Assembly (NCBI GenBank): GCA_016200955.1
Contig: JACQDU010000688.1
Coordinates: 1 to 10,782 of the forward strand
DNA length: 10,782 bases
Direction: 5' to 3'
Source of the DNA: a bacterium
GTDB taxonomy: Bacteria > Planctomycetota > J058 > JACQDU01
Numbering within the stretch: the first letter of the stretch is position 1; the number at the start of each line of letters is the position of its first letter. A model generated the notes under the pieces. It was not told where the DNA came from. It did no database searches and saw nothing but the letters and a program-made list of their open reading frames with translations. The position numbers and the translations under genes are program-made. Positions 5,487 through 10,782 of the stretch are shown piece by piece.

Positions 5487-6875
5487 TCAACTGATCGGCC
5501 CCCGCGCGCGGACAATGGCCTTGTCGATCTCCTCGATCTTCGCCTGCTCCCGCGTCCAGAACCCCGGATCCGCAAGAGCCCGCAGCTCCTCGACCGTCTT
5601 CCCCTGCTGCTCGACCCAGGTGAAATACTTCTGGTTGTGCCACCTCTCCCGCACCGACCGCGTGCCCTCGAGCACCCAGTCCGTCGTCGCGTGGTGGAAC
5701 CGCGAGAGCCGCCTGAGCACGGCCTCTCGCGTGACGGGGCCGATCTCCCGTGCAAGCTTCTCGAGCACGGACGGGTAGCGGTCGAAGCCGTCCGTCGCCG
5801 CGGTGACGATCAGGTCCTCGGGACCGAGCCCGAGGAGCTTCGCCGTCTTGATCGCTCCGAGGATGTGGCAGACGCCCGAGACGCCGAAGCATCCCTTGAG
5901 AGCTCGCGCCTCGGCCTCCGGAACGCCGGCGTCCTTCGCGAGCCACTCGGTCCCTTCCTGGATCACCGAGAGGCCCTCGAGGCACGCCTGGTCGTCGATG
6001 CAGAACAGGAAGTCGGTGTTGTGGACGTTGTGGATCCACGTGACGTGCTTGTCGCCGATCCCCTCGATCCGGTGCCCGCCGAAGCCGACGTTCATGAGAG
6101 TCGGGCACTGGACCGGCTCGAGCGCGACGACGGCGCATCCGGGGAAGACCTGCTTCAACCGATCGCCCGCCGCGATCGTGCCCGCGGAGCCCATGGCCCA
6201 GACGAACGCCGAGACCTTCCCCGATCCGATTCCGCGCGAGGCGAGGTCGCGGGCGAGCTCGATGATCGACTCTCCCGTGACGGAGTAATGGAAGCGGTAG
6301 TTCCCGAGCTCCGCGAACTGGTTCAGGATCCTGTTCTTCTTGTCGCGCGCGAGCTCGTTCGTCTTGTCGTAGATCTCCTTCACGTTCGACTCGCATCCCG
6401 GCGTGGCGATCACCTCGGCGCCGTAGCTCCGGATCTTCTCGAAGCGCTCCTTCGACATGTCCTCGGGCAAGACGACGAGCGAGCGGTAGCCCATGCGCGG
6501 TCCGACCCACGCTCCGCCGATCCCGAAGTTGCCGGTCGAGGGGAAGACGGCCGTCTGCGCTCCCGGAACGAGGCCCTCGAGCTGCTTCTCGACGAGGATC
6601 GAGTAAGCCGGGCCGACCTTGTGCGAGCCCGTCGGGAAACCTCTCCCGAGGAGGACCGCGATCTTCGCCCGGACTCCGGTCAAGGCCTCGGGCAAGACGA
6701 CGTGGCGGACGCGGAGCTTCTCGTCCTTCCAGGTCAGGTTGAACAGGTTCGCGGGATCGAGCGGGCTCTCCTCGAACGCCCTGAGCGCTCGCGCCCGCAC
6801 CGACGCCGGGAGCCGCGAGGGGTCTCTCATCTCTCCGAACGTCGGACCGTAGATCGGGCGCTTCGTTTCGGCCAC
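5487..6875 (-). CDS. PLP-dependent fold-type II enzyme (cysteine synthase / TrpB-like superfamily)
   Basis: Protein of 462 residues. The PLP lysine is likely K86 in TGSHKVGPAYSIL, a context close to the GAHKIN motif of tryptophan synthase beta. STGNFG (113-118) matches the substrate-carboxylate loop (TSGNTG in cysteine synthases), and GSAGTIAAG (229-237) is the glycine loop holding the PLP phosphate. These support a beta-replacement or beta-elimination enzyme of amino-acid metabolism. It is longer than cysteine synthases (about 310 residues), with its own C-terminal region (about 390-462, including HNQKYFTWVEQQGK). The reaction cannot be assigned: cysteine synthase, threonine synthase and ammonia-lyase types all remain open. 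The GTG at 6875 follows AGGAGG (6880-6885) at 4-base spacing. The same frame stays open to 7937, but that part is antisense to thiS and thiG and is an artefact. It is divergent from thiS. Confidence 0.8.
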   Translation of the reverse strand: MAETKRPIYGPTFGEMRDPSRLPASVRARALRAFEESPLDPANLFNLTWKDEKLRVRHVVLPEALTGVRAKIAVLLGRGFPTGSHKVGPAYSILVEKQLEGLVPGAQTAVFPSTGNFGIGGAWVGPRMGYRSLVVLPEDMSKERFEKIRSYGAEVIATPGCESNVKEIYDKTNELARDKKNRILNQFAELGNYRFHYSVTGESIIELARDLASRGIGSGKVSAFVWAMGSAGTIAAGDRLKQVFPGCAVVALEPVQCPTLMNVGFGGHRIEGIGDKHVTWIHNVHNTDFLFCIDDQACLEGLSVIQEGTEWLAKDAGVPEAEARALKGCFGVSGVCHILGAIKTAKLLGLGPEDLIVTAATDGFDRYPSVLEKLAREIGPVTREAVLRRLSRFHHATTDWVLEGTRSVRERWHNQKYFTWVEQQGKTVEELRALADPGFWTREQAKIEEIDKAIVRARGPIS

Positions 6876-6904
6876 GGGGCCTCCTCGTCCAAGAGCCGAG
6901 ATAT

Positions 6905-6962
6905 AACCACGAAGGCACGAAGACACGAAAGAGCCTCTTCGTGTCTTCGTGTCTTCGGGGTT
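6905..6962. repeat. Long near-perfect palindrome, interspersed-repeat type
   Basis: Arms of 25 bases (6905-6929 and 6938-6962) pair with one mismatch (A6909/G6958) and one G-T wobble (6915/6952) around an 8-base loop. Each arm holds direct repeats of CACGAAG. Similar 'ACGAAGACACGAAG' palindromes beginning AACCACGAAG are, as I recall, scattered through many environmental bacterial genomes. It fills half of the 111-base gap between the divergent PLP-enzyme and thiS genes, and is markedly less GC-rich than they are. It could form a hairpin in either transcript leader, or be a mobile-type repeat that landed there. Confidence 0.75.
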
Positions 6963-6986
6963 TCTCATCGTAGACTTGCAGGAAGC

Positions 6987-7193
6987 ATGGCGACGATCTT
7001 GCTCAACGGAGAGAAGCGTCTGCTCCCGGGAAGCCCGACGATCGGGGCTCTCATCACGGACCTCGGCCTCGACGCGCGCGGCGGGATCGCCGTCGAGGTC
7101 AACGAGGAGATCGTCCCCAAAAGCGAGCACGCGTCCTTCTCCCTGAAGGACGGCGACCGCGTCGAGATCGTCACCATGATGGCCGGAGGTTAA
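6987..7193 (+). CDS. thiS: ThiS sulfur carrier protein
   Basis: Protein of 68 residues, the usual ThiS length, with a beta-grasp (ubiquitin-like) pattern: MATILLNGEKRLL, IAVEVNEEIVPK, then LKDGDRVEIV, ending in the diagnostic MMAGG. The terminal diglycine is adenylated and converted to a thiocarboxylate, which gives its sulfur to the thiazole of thiamine. The ATG has GGAA (6981-6984) two bases upstream within CAGGAAGC. The stop is followed after six bases by thiG, and the GGAGG coding the final Gly-Gly (7185-7189) serves as the likely ribosome binding site for thiG, so the two are probably co-translated. ThiF, ThiH/ThiO and ThiE are not in the window. No TPP riboswitch was recognised upstream. 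Confidence 0.92.
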   Translation: MATILLNGEKRLLPGSPTIGALITDLGLDARGGIAVEVNEEIVPKSEHASFSLKDGDRVEIVTMMAGG

Positions 7194-7199
7194 TTCGTC

Positions 7200-8000
7200 G
7201 TGAGAGAAGACGAGCCGCTCCGTCTCGGGCGCCACGAGTTTCGCTCGAGGATCTTCCTCGGGACGGGGAAGTTCGCGACGCTCGACCTCATGGACGAGGC
7301 ACTCCAAGCCTCGGGCTGCGAGCTCGTCACGGTCGCGGTCCGCCGGGTCAAGCTCGGCTCCCAGGAAGGCCCGGCGATCCTCGAGAGGCTCCGAGGAAAG
7401 TTCGCTCTCCTCCCGAACACCGCGGGCTGCACGACGGCCGAGGACGCTTGCCGGACGGCGCGCCTCGCGCGCGAGGCTCTCGGGACGGACCTCGTGAAGC
7501 TCGAGGTGATCGGCGACACGAGGACGCTCTACCCGGACAACGAGCAGACCCTCGCGGCGGCGAAGGTCCTCGTGAAGGAGGGCTTCACCGTCCTCCCCTA
7601 CACCCTCGACGACCCGATCGTCTGCCGGAAGCTCGAGGAAGCCGGCTGCGCCGCCGTCATGCCGCTCGGAGCGCCGATCGGCTCGGGTCTCGGGATCCAG
7701 AACCCGTTCAACCTCGCGATCATCCTCGAGCAGGCCAAGGTCCCCGTGATCGTGGACGCCGGCGTCGGGACGGCCTCCGACGTCGCGGTCGCCTTCGAGC
7801 TCGGAGCGCACGGCGTCCTCCTCAACACTGGCGTCGCGGGAGCGAAGGACCCGGTCGCCATGGCTCTCGCGACGAAGCACGCCGCGCTCGCCGGGCGCCT
7901 CGCCTTCCGCGCGGGGAGGATCCCGAAGAAGCTCCACGCGAGCGCGTCCTCGGCGCCCGAGGGCCTGATCCCTCCGCTCGGCGCCGGAGGGCGCGCCTGA
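7200..8000 (+). CDS. thiG: Thiazole synthase ThiG
   Basis: Protein of 266 residues, normal for ThiG, a TIM-barrel enzyme. It builds the thiazole phosphate of thiamine from deoxyxylulose phosphate, dehydroglycine or iminoglycine, and ThiS-thiocarboxylate. Seen in sequence: RIFLGTGKF near the N-terminus; K100 in DLVKLEVIGDTRTLYPDN, the lysine that forms the Schiff base with the sugar; VMPLGAPIGSGLGI (153-166); and DAGVGTASD (187-195), the phosphate-binding segment. The start is GTG at 7200, six bases after the thiS stop, with GGAGG at 7185-7189 ten bases upstream. The tail beyond about residue 250 (SASSAPEGLIPPLG) is typical of the family. thiS and thiG form an operon here; the next gene, a kinase, is unrelated and follows after 38 bases. 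Confidence 0.95.
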   Translation: MREDEPLRLGRHEFRSRIFLGTGKFATLDLMDEALQASGCELVTVAVRRVKLGSQEGPAILERLRGKFALLPNTAGCTTAEDACRTARLAREALGTDLVKLEVIGDTRTLYPDNEQTLAAAKVLVKEGFTVLPYTLDDPIVCRKLEEAGCAAVMPLGAPIGSGLGIQNPFNLAIILEQAKVPVIVDAGVGTASDVAVAFELGAHGVLLNTGVAGAKDPVAMALATKHAALAGRLAFRAGRIPKKLHASASSAPEGLIPPLGAGGRA

Positions 8001-8038
8001 GCTTGGCTCCGCCTCGAGCGGCCTGACATCCTCTCTCC

Positions 8039-9838
8039 GTGAAGCTGGGCGGCTACGAGGTCCTGGGAGAGGTCGGCCGCGGCGGAGCGGGAATCGTCTA
8101 CCGCGGACGCGCTCCCGACGGGGCGGACGTGGCGCTCAAGCTCCTCCCGGCGACCGACGCCTCCTCGCTCGATCACTTCGAGCGCGAGCGGCGCCTCCTC
8201 GCGACGCTCGGCGAGGGAGACGGCTTCGTCCCGCTCGTGGACGCCGGGAGCGCGGCGGGGCGGCCGTTCGTCGTCATGCCCTTCCTCGAGGGCGGGACCC
8301 TCAAGGAGCGCCTGAGGCGCGGGCCGCTCACGCCGGGAGAAGCGCTCGAGCTCCTGCGCCTCCTCGCGGGCGCGCTCGCGAAGGCGCACGCGAAGGGGAT
8401 CGTCCACCGCGACTTGAAGCCCGCGAACGTCATCTTCTCCCGGGACGGAAGGCCGTTCGTCTCGGACCTCGGCCTCGCGCGGCACTTCCGGCGCGACCTC
8501 CCGGGAGCCAGCCAGAGCCGCTCCCTCACGAAGACGGGCACGATCGCCGGCACGCTCGGGTACATGGCCCCGGAGCAGCTCGACGACGCCAGGCGCGCGA
8601 CCCCCCGGAGCGACGTCTTCGCGCTCGGCGTCATCGCCTTCGAGTGCCTCACGGGCGAGCTTCCCTACGAGGGCTCGAGCCTCGCCGCTTACGTGAGCAG
8701 CCTCGATCGCGCGAGCGCGCCCTCGCTCGGGAAGCTGCGCCCCGAGCTCCCCGGGGCGCTCGCGCGGGCGGTCGAGCGCGCCCTCGCGCCCGACCCCGAG
8801 GAGCGCTTCGACGACGCCTCCTCCCTCCTGCGAGCGCTCGAGGCCGTGACGGTCGAGCCGCGTCGCGGCCGCGCGAGGATCGTCGCGCTCGCCGGCGCGT
8901 TGGTCCTCCTCGCCGCCGCCGGGAGCGCCCTCCTTTTCCTTCCCTCGGGCCCGGGAGCCCAGGAGCTCGTCGTCGATGCCCGCGCGAGGCTCGCGGCGCG
9001 CGACCTCGACGGAGCGCTCGCGCTCGCGACGAGGGCGGCCGAGCGCGACCCGGGCCTCGCGCTCGCCTGGGCGGTCCGCGCGGATGCGGAGAGCCAGAGG
9101 AAGGAGGACGACCTGGCCTTCGCGGACGCCGAGAAGGCCATTGCTCTCGACAAGAGCTGCGGCCTGGCCCTCGGAGTGCGCGGGTCCGTCCTCCTCGAAC
9201 GCGGCGATCACGCCCGCGCGATCGCCGACCTCGCGCGCGCGGTCGAGCTCGACGACGGGAACGCGTCCTTCCGGGCGAAGCTCGGCCTCGCGCGCGCCCT
9301 TCAGGGCGACGTCGACGCGGGGCTCCGCGACCTGGACCGCGCCGTGGAGCTCGACCGTGGAAGCGCCGCCGGCTGGAGAGACCGCGGGACCGCGAGGACG
9401 ATCAAGGGCGACACGGCCGGCGCGGTCTCCGACCTGTCTCGCTCGATCGAGCTCGAGCCGGGGCACGCGGACACGCTCCTCGTCCGCGCGAGGCTCCGTT
9501 ACCTCCAGAGGGACCATCGCGGCGCGATCGCCGACTACACCCGCGTCATCGCGCTCGACCCGAAGGTGGCCGAGGCCTGGCTCGGTCGCGCCGAGGCGAG
9601 GACGGGTTTGTCCGATTCCGACGGGGCGCTCGCGGACCTGGACGAGGTCATCCGGCTCGGCGGCGGCACCGGGCCCGAACGGAGGGCGGAGGCCCACTAC
9701 GACCGCGGCATCATCCGCCAGGGCAAGGGCGACGCGCGGGGCGCGCGCGAGGACTTCGAGCGTGCAGTCGCCATCGCGCCCCAGTCCCTCCTGGGCAAGG
9801 CTGCGCAGCGGCAGCTCGAGACGCTGGGAAAACCCTGA
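8039..9838 (+). CDS. Ser/Thr protein kinase with transmembrane helix and TPR domain
   Basis: Protein of 599 residues. The Hanks-type kinase domain (about 5-270) has the Gly loop GEVGRGGAGIVY (10-21), the ATP lysine in VALK (K34), HRDLKPAN (123-130) with catalytic D125, a metal-binding DLG (143-145) in place of the usual DFG, GTLGYMAPEQ (171-180), and SDVFALGV. All catalytic residues are present, so it should be active. A membrane helix (about 280-301) follows basic residues RRGRAR. The C-terminal 300 residues are a series of TPR repeats, such as GDHARAIADLARAVELD and RGAIADYTRVIALDP, probably extracytoplasmic and used for protein contacts. The GTG at 8039 is the only possible start: an in-frame TGA lies five codons upstream, and no SD precedes it. 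It could be translated weakly or from a short leader. Substrates are unknown; the FHA protein at 289-2796 is a candidate partner. Confidence 0.92.
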   Translation: MKLGGYEVLGEVGRGGAGIVYRGRAPDGADVALKLLPATDASSLDHFERERRLLATLGEGDGFVPLVDAGSAAGRPFVVMPFLEGGTLKERLRRGPLTPGEALELLRLLAGALAKAHAKGIVHRDLKPANVIFSRDGRPFVSDLGLARHFRRDLPGASQSRSLTKTGTIAGTLGYMAPEQLDDARRATPRSDVFALGVIAFECLTGELPYEGSSLAAYVSSLDRASAPSLGKLRPELPGALARAVERALAPDPEERFDDASSLLRALEAVTVEPRRGRARIVALAGALVLLAAAGSALLFLPSGPGAQELVVDARARLAARDLDGALALATRAAERDPGLALAWAVRADAESQRKEDDLAFADAEKAIALDKSCGLALGVRGSVLLERGDHARAIADLARAVELDDGNASFRAKLGLARALQGDVDAGLRDLDRAVELDRGSAAGWRDRGTARTIKGDTAGAVSDLSRSIELEPGHADTLLVRARLRYLQRDHRGAIADYTRVIALDPKVAEAWLGRAEARTGLSDSDGALADLDEVIRLGGGTGPERRAEAHYDRGIIRQGKGDARGAREDFERAVAIAPQSLLGKAAQRQLETLGKP

Positions 9839-9946
9839 ACGCCTGCCGCCCTTCGTGGGCGCTTCTCGCGCGACACCGACGAGAGTGCTGGCTCTGTCCC
9901 TGGAAAATCGCGGCGCTTGCGGCCATGACTCTCGCGGGAGACAGGC

Positions 9947-9997
9947 GTGGGCGTCTTCTCCTGCCCGAGCTGCTCGCAGGCGATCCCGTTCTCCTAG
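9947..9997 (+). pseudogene. Zinc-ribbon leader of the following kinase, cut by an in-frame TAG
   Basis: The GTG start at 9947 has a good SD (GGGAG, 9936-9940, 6-base spacing). It begins MGVFSCPSCSQAIPFS, then meets TAG at 9995-9997. Past the stop the same frame reads KDAGRDGVCPSCREPV, completing a CxxC...CxxC zinc ribbon, and then runs open into the kinase domain. The two halves clearly belong to one gene with a planctomycete-type zinc-ribbon kinase layout. One base change (for example from GAG, CAG, AAG or TCG) would explain the stop. Nonsense mutation, sequencing or assembly error, and readthrough are all possible. Confidence 0.65.
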
Positions 9998-10096
9998 AAG
10001 GACGCGGGGAGAGACGGCGTCTGCCCGTCGTGCCGGGAGCCGGTCCGCGCGCCCGAGCACGCGAGCGTCGCCGACACCGCGACCGCGGTCGGCGAC

Positions 10097-10782
10097 GTGA
10101 CGCGGCCGCTGCCTCCGCCCTCACGACCGCGTGCGCGCACGTCCGAGCGGGTCGCGAGCGCGCCCGCGGACGAAGCCGGTGCTCCCACCGAGCTCTCGCG
10201 CGAGGTCGAGGCGGCCCGGGCCGATCCCTCGCGGCACTTCGGTCCCTTCCTCCTCCTCTCGCCGATCGGGAGAGGAGGCATGGGAGTCGTCTTCCGCGCC
10301 TGGAACGAGCGCCTGAGAAGAGTCGTCGCCCTGAAAACGATTCTCGAGAGCGAGGATCTTCCGCGAGAGAGCGTCGAGCGTTTCAGGAGAGAGGCCGAGG
10401 CCGCCGCTCGCCTCCGGCACCCGGGGATCGTCTCCGTGCACGAGGCGGGCGAGCTCTCGGGAAAGCACTACATGGCGATGGACTTCGTCGCGGGCGAGAC
10501 TCTCGAGCGGCGGCTCGCTCCGAAGGACGGGAGAGAGAAGATCGCCCTCACGAAGGCCCTCGAGGTCGTCCGCGACGTCGCCCGCGCCGTCGAGCACGCC
10601 CACTCCCAGGGAGTCGTCCACCGGGACTTGAAGCCCGCGAACATCATCATCGACGAGAGCGGGCGTGCCCTCGTGCTCGACTTCGGTCTCGCGAGCGTCC
10701 GGGGCTCGGGGACGAAAGTCACCCGGACCGGCGTCGCCATGGGGACGCCCGCTTACATGTCTCCCGAGCAAGCGAACGGCGA
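10097..10782 (+). CDS. Ser/Thr protein kinase, partial (runs off the right edge)
   Basis: The frame is open from the TAG at 9995 to the window end. The kinase core is canonical: IGRGGMGVVFRAW (Gly loop), VVALKTI (ATP lysine), FRREAEAAARLRHPGIV, HRDLKPANIII (catalytic loop), LDFGLA (DFG kept, unlike the DLG of the kinase at 8039), and GTPAYMSPEQ at the activation segment. About 90 residues of linker (Pro/Arg/Ala-rich) separate the broken zinc ribbon from the Gly loop. If the TAG stops translation, the nearest in-frame restart is GTG at 10097, which has only weak SD-like sequence. The next, ATG at 10280, lies inside the Gly loop and would destroy ATP binding. The kinase itself looks under selection and intact as far as visible. 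C-terminal domains are not in the window. Confidence 0.8.
   Translation, partial: MTRPLPPPSRPRARTSERVASAPADEAGAPTELSREVEAARADPSRHFGPFLLLSPIGRGGMGVVFRAWNERLRRVVALKTILESEDLPRESVERFRREAEAAARLRHPGIVSVHEAGELSGKHYMAMDFVAGETLERRLAPKDGREKIALTKALEVVRDVARAVEHAHSQGVVHRDLKPANIIIDESGRALVLDFGLASVRGSGTKVTRTGVAMGTPAYMSPEQANG

Noticed and set aside
6876..6986. TPP riboswitch upstream of thiS
   Set aside because: None of the conserved THI-box elements is visible, and the gap is mostly taken by the palindrome.
5637..7193. Open frame of 518 codons on the plus strand ending in ThiS
   Set aside because: Only the last 68 residues from ATG 6987 match a protein (ThiS). The rest is antisense to the PLP enzyme and crosses the palindrome.
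6876..7937. N-terminal extension of the PLP enzyme frame upstream of GTG 6875
   Set aside because: It runs antisense through thiG, thiS and the palindrome, and has no recognisable domain. The GTG at 6875 has a good AGGAGG.
7971..7990. CCTCCG/CGGAGG inverted repeat near the thiG stop
   Set aside because: It lies inside the thiG coding sequence and is short; expected by chance at this base composition.
9847..9861. Terminator after the TPR kinase
   Set aside because: Only a 5-bp stem with a TTCGT loop and no T-run; too weak to call.
7598..10060. Open frame of about 820 codons on the minus strand opposite thiG and the TPR kinase
   Set aside because: It is antisense to strongly recognisable ThiG and kinase motifs, its translation is Arg/Ala/Glu-rich with no domain, and such mirror frames are expected at this GC content.

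Overview
The window is very GC-rich and densely coded. It carries a forkhead-associated (FHA) membrane protein with a cyclase-like toroid domain, two Hanks-type Ser/Thr kinases (one with TPR repeats, one preceded by a zinc-ribbon leader), and a secreted cysteine-free thioredoxin-like protein. This mix is typical of Planctomycetota or a similar deep-branching, environmentally sampled bacterium. That assignment is an inference from gene content; there is no rRNA or other phylogenetic marker here.

Layout. The tail of a four-helix-bundle protein (+, ends at 184) converges on a large FHA-FHA-TM-toroid gene (-, 289-2796), with two GC-rich hairpins between them. A divergent 198-base gap leads to a secreted thioredoxin-like protein (+, 2995-4188). 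A visibly lower-GC accessory patch follows (about 4190-5450): a macro-domain gene (-), a VapC/PIN-like N-terminal fragment (-) just upstream of it in the same frame, and a small zinc-ribbon protein (+). Next is a PLP-dependent fold-type II enzyme (-, 5487-6875). It is divergent from the thiamine-thiazole pair thiS-thiG (+, 6987-8000) across a 111-base gap mostly filled by a long near-perfect palindrome. The window ends with a kinase-TM-TPR protein (+, 8039-9838) and a second Ser/Thr kinase running off the right edge. The second kinase's zinc-ribbon leader is cut by an in-frame TAG.

How the genes may work together. The FHA protein (phosphothreonine readers) and the two kinases (phosphothreonine writers) are plausible parts of Ser/Thr phospho-signalling, though they are not one operon. 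thiS-thiG form a translationally close pair for the thiazole half of thiamine. The macro/PIN patch looks like a decayed or transferred accessory segment. The least ordinary signals are the amber codon inside the kinase zinc ribbon, the REP-like palindrome inserted in frame in the FHA gene, the palindrome between the PLP enzyme and thiS, and the PIN fragment separated from the macro gene by one stop and four codons. I see no clear large undescribed system. No tRNA, rRNA, CRISPR array, insertion sequence or recognisable riboswitch was found.
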